A stretch of 64,000 nucleotides of DNA from Actinoplanes sp040639655. Its GTDB lineage: Bacteria; Actinomycetota; Actinomycetes; Mycobacteriales; Micromonosporaceae. The notes beneath the pieces are model-generated. The model was not told the DNA's origin. It saw nothing but the letters and a program-made list of their open reading frames with translations, and made no database searches. Shown piece after piece: positions 41,475 to 50,689 of this stretch. Position numbers and translations under genes: made by a program. Each line of letters starts with the position of its first letter. The first letter of the stretch is position 1. The stretch is from NCBI RefSeq assembly GCF_040639655.1, contig NZ_JBFAAI010000005.1, positions 315,682 through 379,681 on the forward strand, given 5' to 3'.

Positions 41475-42739
41475 GACAGTCGCAGGTTGTCGCGCAGGGT
41501 GGTCCCGGAATAGTCGGTCCGGAAGACGCCGCGTTCCTGCAGCAGCGGGACCACCTGGTCCACGAAGTCGTCGAGCCCGGCCGGGGTGAGGTGCGAGACG
41601 AGGATGAAGCCGTCGCACGCGTCGGTCTGGACGTACTCGTTCAGCTGCTCCGCGATTCGCGCGGCGGTGCCGATGAAGTTCTGCCGCCCGGTCACCTCGA
41701 TGATCAGGTCCCGGATCGACAGATTCTTGGCCTCGGCCCGGGCCCGCCAGTCACGGGCGGTGGCCAGCCGGTCCGGGTACATGCCGGCGCGGCCCTTGAT
41801 GATCGTGTCGTCCTCGTCGAGGACCGGGTCGCTGTCCGGCAACGGGCCCTCGGCGTCGTAGCCGGACAGGTCGGTGTTCCACAACTGTTCCAGCAGCAGG
41901 ATCGCGGTCCGCGGGCTGACCTGCTGACGCCGGATGTGGTGTGCCTTCTCCTGTGCGTCGGCATCGCTGTCGCCGAGCACATAGGACACCCCCGGGATGA
42001 TCTTCAGGCTGTCCTCGGCCCGGCCGTACTTCGCGAGCCGGTCCTTGACGTCGCGGTAGAAGGTCCGGGCGTCGTCGATCTGATGGTGCCGGGAGAAGAT
42101 CGCGTCGGAATGCTTCGCGGCCAGCTCCCGCCCGCCGTCGGAGTCGCCGGCCTGCAGGATGACCGGGTGGCCCTGCGGGCTGCGCGGCGCCCCGAACCGG
42201 CCTTTGATGTCGAACTGGCTGTTCCTGATCGCGAACTCGCCGCCGTCGCTGTCCCAGAGAGCCCGGGCCGTCTCGATGAACTCGCCGGCGCGGACGTATC
42301 GGTCCGCATGGTCCAGGAACCCGCCGCGCCGGAAGTTCTCGCCGAAGAACGCACCGGGCGACGTGACCACGTTCCACGCGGCCCGCCCGCCGGACAGGTG
42401 GTCGAGGGTGGCCAGCTGGCGGGCCAGTTCGTACGGCTCGTGGTAGGTGGCGTTGAGCGTCCCGGCCAGCCCGAGGTGGGTGGTGACGGCGGCCAGGGCG
42501 GTCAGCACGGTGAGCGTGTCCGGCCGGCCGACGACGTCCAGGTCGTGGATGAGGCCGCGCTGTTCGCGCAGCCGCAGTCCCTCGGCCAGGAAGAAGAAGT
42601 CGAACTTCCCGCGTTCGGCGGTCCTCGCCAGGTATTCGAAGGAGTCGAAGTCGATCTGGCTGCCGGCGCGCGGGTCGCTCCAGACGGTCGTGTTGTTCAC
42701 GCCGGGGAAGTGCGCGGCGAGGATGATCTGCTTAGGCAC
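41471..42739 (-). CDS. NtaA/DszA/CmoO-family flavin monooxygenase
   Basis: This 422-residue LLM protein of the nitrilotriacetate/dibenzothiophene-sulfone monooxygenase family has the start IILAAHFPGVNNTTVWSDP, then FDFFFLAEGLRLREQRG, GRAAWNVVTSPGAFFGENF and PVILQAGDSDGGRELAAKHS. Members include DszA and Bacillus CmoO, which open C-S or C-N bonds with FMNH2. It starts at GTG 42739, seven bases after AGGAGG, and overlaps the preceding gene by 8 bp. No flavin reductase is encoded in the operon. Sulfur scavenging is inferred from context. Confidence 0.87.
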   Translation of the reverse strand: MPKQIILAAHFPGVNNTTVWSDPRAGSQIDFDSFEYLARTAERGKFDFFFLAEGLRLREQRGLIHDLDVVGRPDTLTVLTALAAVTTHLGLAGTLNATYHEPYELARQLATLDHLSGGRAAWNVVTSPGAFFGENFRRGGFLDHADRYVRAGEFIETARALWDSDGGEFAIRNSQFDIKGRFGAPRSPQGHPVILQAGDSDGGRELAAKHSDAIFSRHHQIDDARTFYRDVKDRLAKYGRAEDSLKIIPGVSYVLGDSDADAQEKAHHIRRQQVSPRTAILLLEQLWNTDLSGYDAEGPLPDSDPVLDEDDTIIKGRAGMYPDRLATARDWRARAEAKNLSIRDLIIEVTGRQNFIGTAARIAEQLNEYVQTDACDGFILVSHLTPAGLDDFVDQVVPLLQERGVFRTDYSGTTLRDNLRLS

Positions 42740-43682
42740 GGCCGGCCTCCTGGTAACGGTTGACCGCGACCGGCAGGCCCAGACGGTCGCGGAGTGTGCG
42801 GTGGCCGGACGGCTGGAAGAGGCCACGCCGGCGCAGCTCGATCACCAGGTCCGCTATCTCGGCGATGTCGGACACCCGGAGCCGGAAGCCGTCGAGACCG
42901 GAGGCGGCCCACCAGTTCTGGATCAGGTCGGCGAGCTGCTGCGGCGTACCGTTGAAGGTCACGGCGTCGGCCGGGACATGACCTCCGACCGTGAGGTCCG
43001 CGAAGATCTTCTTCTCCGGCAGGATCCTGCGGACCTTGCGGGCCGCGTCGTCGGCGGCGGCCGGCGTCACGAAGAAGACGTCGGCGTCGAGGGCGTCCCA
43101 CACCTGCGGCCCGTGCGCGAGCGCCGCCACCACCGGCTGTCCCTGCGGCGGCCGCGGCACGATCGACGGACCCTTGACCGAGAAGTGCTCGCCGGCGAAG
43201 TCGATGTAGTGCAGCCTGTCCCGGTCGATGTACCGGCCGGTCGCCGCGTCCTTGATGATCGCGTCGTCCTCCCAGCTGTCCCAGAGCCGCCGAACCACCT
43301 CGATGGCGTCGGCGGCCTCGGCGATCAGCTCGTCGGCCGGCAGCGGCGCGCGGCGGCCGAGCAGCGCCGCCTCCGCCGGGTCGGCGGACACCCGCACCTG
43401 CCAGCCGGCCCGGCCGCGGCTCACCCAGTCGAGGGTGGCCAGGGCGGTGGACAGGTGGAACGGCTCGGTGTGGGTGGTGGTGGCGACCGGGATCAGGCCG
43501 ACGTGCCGGGTGAGCGGCGCGACCCGGGAGGCGACCAGGACGGCGTCCGGCCCGTGCCGGCCGAACGTGTCCTCGAACGTGACGAAGTCGATGCCGGCGT
43601 CGTCGGCCTGCCGGACCTGCGAGATCCAGTCCTCGGCGGCGAACGAGTCCCCGGTCAGCGCGACCCCGAGATGCAGTGTCAT
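42732..43682 (-). CDS. LLM class flavin-dependent monooxygenase
   Basis: The protein has 316 residues. The luciferase-like fold is evident from LHLGVALTGDSFAAEDWISQ, the TFEDTFGRHGPDAVLVASRV strand and LATLDWVSRGRAGWQVRVS. The C-terminus (LRRRGLFQPSGHRTLRDRLG) resembles that of the next gene downstream, suggesting related ancestry. It overlaps the ATPase stop by ATGA and the following gene by 8 bp. It probably works on the substrate brought in by the neighbouring transporter. Confidence 0.84.
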   Translation of the reverse strand: MTLHLGVALTGDSFAAEDWISQVRQADDAGIDFVTFEDTFGRHGPDAVLVASRVAPLTRHVGLIPVATTTHTEPFHLSTALATLDWVSRGRAGWQVRVSADPAEAALLGRRAPLPADELIAEAADAIEVVRRLWDSWEDDAIIKDAATGRYIDRDRLHYIDFAGEHFSVKGPSIVPRPPQGQPVVAALAHGPQVWDALDADVFFVTPAAADDAARKVRRILPEKKIFADLTVGGHVPADAVTFNGTPQQLADLIQNWWAASGLDGFRLRVSDIAEIADLVIELRRRGLFQPSGHRTLRDRLGLPVAVNRYQEAGRA

Positions 43683-45208
43683 AGGGAGACCTCCAATGTG
43701 GGCACCGCGTCGAGCAGCGCCCGGGTGTACTCGTGGCCGGCGTGGTCGAGGACGGCCTTGACCGGCCCCTGCTCGACGACCCGGCCGTCGTGCATGACCA
43801 GCACCCGATCGGCCAGGTCTCGGATCACGCCGAGGTCGTGCGAGATGAACAGCAGTGCGGTCCCGTCGTCTTCGCGGATCTGCGCGAGCAGGTCGAGCAC
43901 CTGCGCCTGCACCGAGACGTCGAGCGCCGACACCGGCTCGTCGCAGATGATCAGACTCGGTCTCGGCGCGACGGCCCGGGCCACGGCGACGCGCTGCCGC
44001 TGCCCGCCGGACAGCTGCCGGGGGTACCGGTCGAGCACGTCGGCGCCGAGACCGACCCGTTGCAGGACCGGTTCCGGGTTCTCACCACGCGGCAGGGCCT
44101 CGCCGACGATGCGGCGTACGGTCCAGCGGGGGTCGAACGCCGACAGCGGGTCCTGCGCGATCAGCTGCAGGCGGCGGCGGATCGGCCGGCGGGCGCGTTC
44201 CGGCACCCCGCTGAAGTCGGCGCCCTCGAACCGGACCCGTCCGGAGGTCGGCTCGGTCAGCCCGAAAAGCAGCTGCGCCACGGTCGTCTTGCCGGAGCCG
44301 GACTCACCGACGAGCCCGACGATCTCGCCGCGGCGGATGGTGAGGTCGACGTCGCGCACCACGGTCCGGTCGCCGTACACCTTGCGCAGCGCGGTGGCCT
44401 CGGCGACGACGCCGCCCGGTTCTGCGGTGGTCCCGCGTCTGCGGCCCCTCGCGGCCGCCACCAGTTCTTTCGTGTACGGGTGAGCCGCGCCGGCCAGGAT
44501 CGTGCGGGTGCCGCCGCCCTCGACGATCCGGCCGTCCTTCATGACCAGCACCCGGTCGGCGAGTTTCGACACCACCGCCAGGTCGTGGCTGATCAGCAGC
44601 AGGGTCTCCCCGCCGGCGCGGCGTTCGGCGAGCAGTTTCAGGATCTGTGCCTGCACGGTGGCGTCGAGCGCGGTGGTGGGTTCGTCGGCGATCAGCAACC
44701 GCGGCGCACCGGCGATCGCCGACGCGATCAGCGCCCGCTGCCGCAGCCCGCCGGAGAGCTGGTGCGGGTACTGCCGGGCCCGCCGTTCCGGTTCGGGCAC
44801 GTGCACGTCGGTGAGCAGCCGGTGCACGCGCTGCGGCCGGTCGCGCCGGTCGCCGATGCCGTGGGCCTGCAGCACCTCGCCGATCTCGGCGCCGACGGTG
44901 CGCAGCGGATCGAGCGAGACGAGGGCGTCCTGCAGGATGAGCCCGGCGAACCGGCCGCGCAACCGCCGCCAGTCACGGGCCGCGAAACCGCGTACGTCCC
45001 GGCCGTCGACGGTGAACGTGCCGGCCTCGACGCGTGCATGCGGACCGGCCAGTCCGACCAGGCTGCGGGCGGTGACGCTCTTGCCGGACCCGCTCTCGCC
45101 GACGATGGCGACGCATTCGCCCTCGCCGATCGTGAGGCTCACCCCGCGGACCGCCTCGACGCGGTGCCGGCCCGTGAAGGTGACCCGCAGGTTCTCGACT
45201 TCGATCAC
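43679..45208 (-). CDS. Fused dual ATPase of a dipeptide/nickel-type ABC transporter (DppD-DppF)
   Basis: This 509-residue protein has two complete nucleotide-binding domains in tandem. The first (~1-260) has GESGSGKSV, LSGGLRQRALIASAI and LLIADEPTTALDATVQ. The second (~280-505) has GESGSGKTT, LSGGQRQRVAVARAV and LIICDEPVSALDVSVQ. It thus replaces the usual DppD and DppF pair. GTG 45208 overlaps the permease stop by GTGA. Such fused ATPases are common in peptide, glutathione and opine importers. It drives import of the compound later attacked by the LLM enzymes. Confidence 0.9.
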   Translation of the reverse strand: MIEVENLRVTFTGRHRVEAVRGVSLTIGEGECVAIVGESGSGKSVTARSLVGLAGPHARVEAGTFTVDGRDVRGFAARDWRRLRGRFAGLILQDALVSLDPLRTVGAEIGEVLQAHGIGDRRDRPQRVHRLLTDVHVPEPERRARQYPHQLSGGLRQRALIASAIAGAPRLLIADEPTTALDATVQAQILKLLAERRAGGETLLLISHDLAVVSKLADRVLVMKDGRIVEGGGTRTILAGAAHPYTKELVAAARGRRRGTTAEPGGVVAEATALRKVYGDRTVVRDVDLTIRRGEIVGLVGESGSGKTTVAQLLFGLTEPTSGRVRFEGADFSGVPERARRPIRRRLQLIAQDPLSAFDPRWTVRRIVGEALPRGENPEPVLQRVGLGADVLDRYPRQLSGGQRQRVAVARAVAPRPSLIICDEPVSALDVSVQAQVLDLLAQIREDDGTALLFISHDLGVIRDLADRVLVMHDGRVVEQGPVKAVLDHAGHEYTRALLDAVPTLEVSL

Positions 45209-46053
45209 TGGTTTCGCCCTTCGAACCGGTTCTGCAGATGGCGGCCGGTCACGGTGAGAGAGATGACGGTGGCGGTGACGGCGCATCCCGGCAGCACCGA
45301 CGCCCACCAGGCGAGGTGCAGGTATCCGCGGCCCTCGGAGAGCATCGCGCCCCATTCCGGTGACGGCGGCTGCGGTCCGAGGCCGAGGAAGCTCAGACCG
45401 GCCGCGATGAGGACGGCCTCACCGAGCCCGATCATCGCCAGGACCGGGATCGGGCCGAGCACATTGGGCAGTACGTGCCGCAGCACCAGGCGGGTGCGCG
45501 ACGTCCCGAACGCGACGGCGTGGGTGACGTACGGCGCCCGCCGCACGACGAGGGTCTGGGCACGCACCACCCGGGCGTAGTGCGGTGTGGTGGCGATGCC
45601 GATCGCCACGATGAGGCTTGTCGTTCCGGTGCCGGCGATCGCGATGAAGAGCAGCGCGAGCAGGACCAGCGGAAACGCGGCCAGCGCGTCGAAGCCGCGG
45701 CTGAGCGCCTCGTCGGCGACCCGGTGGGTGAGGCCGGCGAGCAGACCGAGCAGGATCCCGGCGCCGGCCGCGATGGCGGTGGCGGCCACTCCGATGCTCA
45801 AGCTGTGCCGGGCGCCGTGCACGACCCGGCCGAAGACGTCGCGGCCGAGCTGGTCGGTGCCGAACCAGTGCGCCGCCGACGGGCCCTCCAGCACGTGCAG
45901 CGGGTCGGCGGCGAGCGGGTCACCGGCGAACACCGACGGCCAGAGCACCGCGGCGGCGGCCAGGCCGAGGACGATTCCGGCGAGGGTCAGGCCGGGTCGT
46001 GGGAGCCGCGGCGACCACCGGCGGCTCGCCGGGCGGGGCAGCGCCAGAGACAT
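45205..46053 (-). CDS. DppC-type ABC permease
   Basis: This 282-residue permease has six membrane segments. The AHWFGTDQLGRDVFGRVVHGAR motif near residue 60 is the hallmark of DppC/OppC. The EAA loop is followed by VLPNVLGPIPVLAMIGLGEA and the PSPEWGAMLSEGRGYL C-terminal signature. It starts at ATG 46053, three bases after the DppB-type gene. It forms the heterodimeric channel with that permease. Confidence 0.88.
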   Translation of the reverse strand: MSLALPRPASRRWSPRLPRPGLTLAGIVLGLAAAAVLWPSVFAGDPLAADPLHVLEGPSAAHWFGTDQLGRDVFGRVVHGARHSLSIGVAATAIAAGAGILLGLLAGLTHRVADEALSRGFDALAAFPLVLLALLFIAIAGTGTTSLIVAIGIATTPHYARVVRAQTLVVRRAPYVTHAVAFGTSRTRLVLRHVLPNVLGPIPVLAMIGLGEAVLIAAGLSFLGLGPQPPSPEWGAMLSEGRGYLHLAWWASVLPGCAVTATVISLTVTGRHLQNRFEGRNQ

Positions 46054-46056
46054 CGC

Positions 46057-46971
46057 TCAGCTCCTTCGCAGCCGCGGATCGATGGCGAGGTACGCGAGAT
46101 CGGCCGCCGTGTTGATCACGACGAAGGCGGCGGCCGCGAGCACGACGACGGCGAGCACCACCGGCATGTCACCGTTGCTGACGGCCTGGAGGGTGACCTG
46201 GCCGAGTCCGGGGCGGCCGAACACCTGCTCGATGATCACCGAGCCGCCGATCAGCACGCCCGACAGCCAGCCAAGCAGGGTGACGGCCGGCATGAGGGCA
46301 TGGCGCAGCGCGTGCCGTGTCAGGACCGCTCGTTCCGTCAATCCGCGGGCGCGGGCGGTGACCGCGAACGGCTCGTCGAGCGCCCGGTCCAGGCCGTCGC
46401 GCAGCACCTGGGCCAGGACTCCGGCGATAGGCAGGCCGAGGGTGACGGCCGGGAGCACCAGCGCCGCCCAGCCGCGGTCCCCGGAGACCGGGAACAGGCC
46501 GAGCCGGAACGAGAAGACACTGAGCAGCACGATCCCGATCAGGAACGGCGGCGTGGACACGATGATCAGCTCGGCCGTCGAGCTGACCCGGCGTACCCAC
46601 CGGTGCCGGGTGGTGACCGCCAGGATCAGGGCCAGCACCATTCCGAAGACGGCTGCCGCGGCGGCCAGTTGCAGGGTCGGCGGGATCTGCTCGCCGATGA
46701 CGTCACGGACCGGGCGTTGCAGCAGGTAGGAGCGGCCCAGGTCGCCTTGGGCGGCCCGTAGCAGGTAGTCGAGGTACTGCACGACCGCCGGTCGGTCCAG
46801 GTTCCACTCCGCGATGATCTGGCTGCGGATCTGCGGGGTGTCGGCACCGTCGCCGACGATGGCGTCGACGATGTCGCCGGGGGCGGCCAGCAGCGCGAGG
46901 TACGCCGCCGTGGCCGCTGCCCACAGCACGATCGCCCCGCTGGCGACCCGCCGGGCGATCGCCGTGATCAC
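46057..46971 (-). CDS. DppB-type ABC permease
   Basis: This 304-residue permease has six membrane segments, with the N-terminal DppB pattern WNLDRPAVVQYLDYLLRAAQ and GDLGRSYLLQRPV. The EAA motif region (TARARGLTERAVLTRHALRHALMPAV) and VFGRPGLGQVTLQAV are typical. ATG 46971 overlaps the binding-protein stop by 4 bp. It lies in the operon between the binding lipoprotein and DppC. Confidence 0.88.
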   Translation of the reverse strand: MITAIARRVASGAIVLWAAATAAYLALLAAPGDIVDAIVGDGADTPQIRSQIIAEWNLDRPAVVQYLDYLLRAAQGDLGRSYLLQRPVRDVIGEQIPPTLQLAAAAAVFGMVLALILAVTTRHRWVRRVSSTAELIIVSTPPFLIGIVLLSVFSFRLGLFPVSGDRGWAALVLPAVTLGLPIAGVLAQVLRDGLDRALDEPFAVTARARGLTERAVLTRHALRHALMPAVTLLGWLSGVLIGGSVIIEQVFGRPGLGQVTLQAVSNGDMPVVLAVVVLAAAAFVVINTAADLAYLAIDPRLRRS

Positions 46972-48614
46972 TTGCTCAGCCAGACGTTGTAGGCGCTGCC
47001 CGGCACGCCCGCGACCGGTTCGAAGTTCAGGCCGCCGACCGTGGTGGCGGAGGCGATCTGGTCGGCCGGGGCGTACAGCGGCAGGATCAGCGCCTGATCG
47101 GTGATGGTCAGCTTCTGCACCTGCTGGTAGGCGGCCACTCGTTTCGCCCGGTCGGAGCTGGCCTGCCCCTCCTCCAGCAGCTTGTCCAGTCGTGGATCGT
47201 CGAGGCCGGTGCGGTTGATCGCGCCGCCGGAGTGCAGCAGCAGGTTGAGGGCGGCGCCGGCGTCGGTGTCGGCGCGGGAGTTGTCGAACACCTCGTACTC
47301 CCCGTCGGCCAGCGCCTTGGTGGCGGTGCCCTGGTCGACGAGGGCCACGTTCAGATCGATGCCGGCGCTCTGCTTGACCGCGGCCTGCACAGCCTGCGCC
47401 AGCACGTCGCGGCGGTCCCGGACGAACGGCGCCGACTGCACGAGCCGTACGGTCAGGCGTTTTCCGTCCCTGGTCCGGAAGCCCTCCGCGTCGCGCGCCG
47501 TCCAGCCGGCCTCGTCGAGCAGCCGGTTCGCCTTCGCGGTGTCACCGCCGTACGTCTTCTCGAGGCTCTTGTCGTAGAACGGGCTGGTCGGCCCGATCAC
47601 ACTCCACGCGCGGGTGGCGCTGCCGCGGTAGACCCCGGTGAGCACCGCGTCGACGTCGACGGCCTCCCGGAACGCCTGCCGCACCCGGAGGTCGTCGAAC
47701 GGGGCGTGCGCGGTGTTGAGGTAGTACGAGTACGCCGACCCGGAGTTGAGCCCGCGCTGCAGCGAGAGCTGCCGGTTCGCGGTGATCAGCGGCTCGTCGG
47801 TGGCCGGCACGCCCTCGATCACCTGGACCTGGCCGGAGGTGAGGGCACCGACGCGTACCGACGACTCCTTGAGGAACCGGTAGGTGATCTCGTCGAGATA
47901 GGCGGGCCCGGTGTGTCCGGCGTTGGCCGGTGCCCAGTTGTACGCCGGGTTCCGGGTGAAGTGCACTTCCTGCCCGGCGATGTACCCGTCCAGGATGAAC
48001 GGTCCGGTCCCGGCCAGTTCCGGGCCGCCGGCCTTGAGGTTCCTGGCCTCCTTCAGCGACTTCGGTGACACCTGGGCGCCCTGCGGCGAGGACAGGAAGT
48101 CGAGCAGCAGCACGTCGGGCTGCTCGAGGTGGAAGGCGACCGTCGCCGGATCGACGACCTCCACGCGATCGAGGTGGCGCAACTGGACGGCGCGCACGGC
48201 CGGGTTGTAGCCCTCGACGAGGAACTGGTCGATGTTCGCCTTCACGGCCGTGGCGTCGAATTTCGTGCCGTCGGCGAAGCTCACGTCCGTACGCAGTTCG
48301 AAGGTGTAGGTCTTGCCGTCCGCCGAGACCTCGTGGCCGGTCGACAGCCACGGCAGGTGACCGCCCTGACTGTCGTGGGTGAGCAGGGCCTCGAAGGTGT
48401 TCCAGACCAGCAGCCGTGCCTTGGCCTGGGCGTACTGGTGCGGGTTGAAGGTGATCGGCTCGGTCTCGACGGCCCAGGTCAGCGACCCGCCGCTGACCGG
48501 CCGGCCGGCCTCGGCCTCCGCGGGAGACCCGGAGGAGCCGGGGGAACAGGCGGCGGCGAGGGCAAGAGTGACGGCGAGGGTGGTGACGGCAGCGGCGAGC
48601 CGGACAGGACGCAT
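46968..48614 (-). CDS. Family 5 (dipeptide/nickel-type) substrate-binding lipoprotein
   Basis: The 548-residue protein has a signal peptide ending in LALAAAC (lipobox Cys ~23). The SBP_bac_5 domain contains SGGSLTWAVETEPITFNPHQ, SADGKTYTFELRTDVSFADG and DDLRVRQAFREAVDVDAVLT. It is the first gene of the operon and starts at ATG 48614 after GGAGGA. A perfect TTTCCTAT-N7-ATAGGAAA dyad lies 22 bases upstream. Ligands of this family range from peptides to glutathione, opines and metals. The downstream monooxygenases favour an organosulfur ligand. Confidence 0.88.
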   Translation of the reverse strand: MRPVRLAAAVTTLAVTLALAAACSPGSSGSPAEAEAGRPVSGGSLTWAVETEPITFNPHQYAQAKARLLVWNTFEALLTHDSQGGHLPWLSTGHEVSADGKTYTFELRTDVSFADGTKFDATAVKANIDQFLVEGYNPAVRAVQLRHLDRVEVVDPATVAFHLEQPDVLLLDFLSSPQGAQVSPKSLKEARNLKAGGPELAGTGPFILDGYIAGQEVHFTRNPAYNWAPANAGHTGPAYLDEITYRFLKESSVRVGALTSGQVQVIEGVPATDEPLITANRQLSLQRGLNSGSAYSYYLNTAHAPFDDLRVRQAFREAVDVDAVLTGVYRGSATRAWSVIGPTSPFYDKSLEKTYGGDTAKANRLLDEAGWTARDAEGFRTRDGKRLTVRLVQSAPFVRDRRDVLAQAVQAAVKQSAGIDLNVALVDQGTATKALADGEYEVFDNSRADTDAGAALNLLLHSGGAINRTGLDDPRLDKLLEEGQASSDRAKRVAAYQQVQKLTITDQALILPLYAPADQIASATTVGGLNFEPVAGVPGSAYNVWLSK

Positions 48615-48636
48615 GGGCGGTTCCTCCTCTACCACC

Positions 48637-48659
48637 TTTCCTATAGCCTTAATAGGAAA
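48637..48659. promoter_or_regulatory. Sulfur-regulon operator candidate, site S4 (perfect 8+8 dyad)
   Basis: TTTCCTAT (48637-48644), a 7-bp spacer and ATAGGAAA (48652-48659) form a perfect inverted repeat upstream of the ABC-LLM operon. On the operon strand a TATAGG that may act as -10 overlaps it. Confidence 0.65.
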
Positions 48660-48742
48660 TTGGCAAGAGCCTATGATCCCGGACACCACAACTTGGCGCC
48701 CGTCGGCTGAACCATCCCGGCACGCCTTCCGTTCACCATGAC

Positions 48743-50632
48743 GTGCAGCCGACAGATCTCGCCGACCCGCCGCAGAACCCGGACTCGGAGAAGAACTCCG
48801 AGAAGACGGAGGAGAAGACCCCCGAGACCACACCGCCCGCGGTGGAGGACACGGCCGGGACGACCGAGGACGCTGCCCCGAAGACCGAGGACGCGGCCGA
48901 AACGCCGGCCGCGGCCGCCGCATCCGTCGCCGAGACGCCCGGCGAGGTCGCTGAGCCGGTCCCCGGCACGCCGGACGACAAGCCCCCGGGCCGGGTACGG
49001 CAACTTCTGCGCTCCCCCTGGACGGCACGCGGACTGAACGTCCTGGCCGGCGTGATCATCTTCGTCGCCCTGCTCTACCCCAACGTGATGCGACGCCTCA
49101 CCCTCGGCAACTTCGCCCGCATCCCGATCGAGGCCGCCGTCGGCATCCTGCTGCTGGTCGTGCTGCCCCGCCGCCCGCGCATCGTGGCCGGCACGATCCT
49201 CGGCGCCGGGCTCGGCTGGCTCCTCATCCAGAAGAGCCTCGACATGGGCTGGTTCAAGACGCTGGCCCGCCCGTTCGACGTCGTCCTCGACTGGGAACTG
49301 TTCGACGACACGTTTAACTTCATCCGCGACTCGTACGGCGCGGCCGGCGCCTACGGTGCCGCAGCCGGTGGCGTCCTCGCCGCCGCCGGCGCCGTCGCCG
49401 TGGTCATCTGGGCTGTCCTGCGGCTCGCCGCCCTGATGAGCCGGCACCGCCGCCGCGCCGCCTTCACCGCCACCGGCATCGCGTCGGCCTGGATGCTGAC
49501 CCTGGCGCTCGGCGTCCAGCTCGTCCCCGGCGTCCCCATCGCCGCCCGCACCTCGGTCACGTACGCCTGGGACCGCGCCCAGCAGGCCAGGACCGGCATC
49601 GCCAACGAGGCCGCCTTCGCCGGCGAGGTCAAGGCCGACCCGTACGCCGACGTCCCCGCCGACCGGTTGCTCACCGCCCTGCGCGGCAAGGACGTCATCT
49701 TCACCTTCGTGGAGAGCTACGGCCGCAACGCCGTCGAGGCGCCCAGCCTCACGGCCGGCACCACCGCCGTCCTGACCGACGGCGACGCCAAGCTCAAGGC
49801 CGCGGGATTCGCCTCCCGCAGCGGCTGGCTCACCTCACCGACGTTCGGCGGCAACAGCTGGCTGGCCCACTCGACCCTGCTGTCCGGGCTGTGGATCAAC
49901 AACCAGTCCCGGTACCGCAACCTGACCGCCAGCGACCGCCTCACCGTCACGAGCGCCATGCGCAAAGCCGGCTGGGACACCGTCAGCGTCATGCCGGGCG
50001 CCACCAGGGCTTGGCCGGAAGGCTCGTTCTACGGCTACAACCGGGTCTGGGACTCCCGCAACCTCGAGTACCAGGGACCCAAGTTCAGCTGGGCGCAGAT
50101 GCCCGACCAGTACACCCTCAAGAAGTTCAACGAGTTCGAGTACGCCAAGCCCGGCCGGCAGCCCCTGATGGTCGAGATGCCGCTCATCTCCAGCCACACC
50201 CCGTGGGCCCCGATCCCGGAGTTCATGGACTGGGAGAAGGTCGGCGACGGCTCGGTCTACAACTCGATCGCCGCCGGCGGCGCCGACAGGGCCGACATCT
50301 GGACCAGCGCCGGCAAGGTCCGCCGCGAGTACGGCAAGTCGATCCGCTACACCCTCACCACCCTGATCGACTGGATCGCCAAGTACGGCGACGACAACCT
50401 GGTCCTGGTCTTCCTCGGCGACCACCAGCCGTCCAGTGTGGTCACCGGTGACAACGCCAGCCACGACGTGCCGATCACCATCGTCGCCAAGGACCCGGCC
50501 GTCCTCGACCGCATCAACACCTGGAACTGGACCGACGGCCTCAAGCCGGCCACCGACGCCCCGGTCTGGCCGATGAACGCCTTCCGCGACCGCTTCTTCG
50601 CCGCGTACGGCCCGAACGGCACCAACCACTGA
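48743..50632 (+). CDS. LtaS-like membrane protein with extracytoplasmic sulfatase/phosphatase fold
   Basis: The protein has 629 residues. Residues 1-85 are acidic and disordered (Glu/Thr/Pro/Ala-rich). About five membrane segments follow (residues ~95-265), and then an alkaline-phosphatase-superfamily domain. Its motifs VIFTFVESYGRNAVEAP, GGNSWLAHSTLLSGLW, ISSHTPWAPIPEF and LVFLGDHQPSSV (metal-binding Asp-His) match the LtaS/phosphoethanolamine-transferase-like sulfatase group. It probably transfers or cleaves phosphoglycerol or similar groups on envelope glycolipids. It starts at GTG 48743. It is single, followed by a perfect hairpin. Confidence 0.82.
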   Translation: MQPTDLADPPQNPDSEKNSEKTEEKTPETTPPAVEDTAGTTEDAAPKTEDAAETPAAAAASVAETPGEVAEPVPGTPDDKPPGRVRQLLRSPWTARGLNVLAGVIIFVALLYPNVMRRLTLGNFARIPIEAAVGILLLVVLPRRPRIVAGTILGAGLGWLLIQKSLDMGWFKTLARPFDVVLDWELFDDTFNFIRDSYGAAGAYGAAAGGVLAAAGAVAVVIWAVLRLAALMSRHRRRAAFTATGIASAWMLTLALGVQLVPGVPIAARTSVTYAWDRAQQARTGIANEAAFAGEVKADPYADVPADRLLTALRGKDVIFTFVESYGRNAVEAPSLTAGTTAVLTDGDAKLKAAGFASRSGWLTSPTFGGNSWLAHSTLLSGLWINNQSRYRNLTASDRLTVTSAMRKAGWDTVSVMPGATRAWPEGSFYGYNRVWDSRNLEYQGPKFSWAQMPDQYTLKKFNEFEYAKPGRQPLMVEMPLISSHTPWAPIPEFMDWEKVGDGSVYNSIAAGGADRADIWTSAGKVRREYGKSIRYTLTTLIDWIAKYGDDNLVLVFLGDHQPSSVVTGDNASHDVPITIVAKDPAVLDRINTWNWTDGLKPATDAPVWPMNAFRDRFFAAYGPNGTNH

Positions 50633-50639
50633 AAGAGCC

Positions 50640-50683
50640 CGGTGTGCGGCGCCGGTCCCGGTCACTCCAGGCGCCGCACACCG
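50640..50683. terminator. Bidirectional terminator hairpin
   Basis: A perfect 14-bp stem (50640-50653 with 50670-50683) and 16-base loop lie between two convergent genes. Confidence 0.7.
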
Positions 50684-50689
50684 CCCGCG

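Noticed and set aside
48670..48681. A further CCTAT half-site next to operator S4
   Set aside because: No matching ATAGG arm lies at the 7-bp spacing, so I do not count it as another site.
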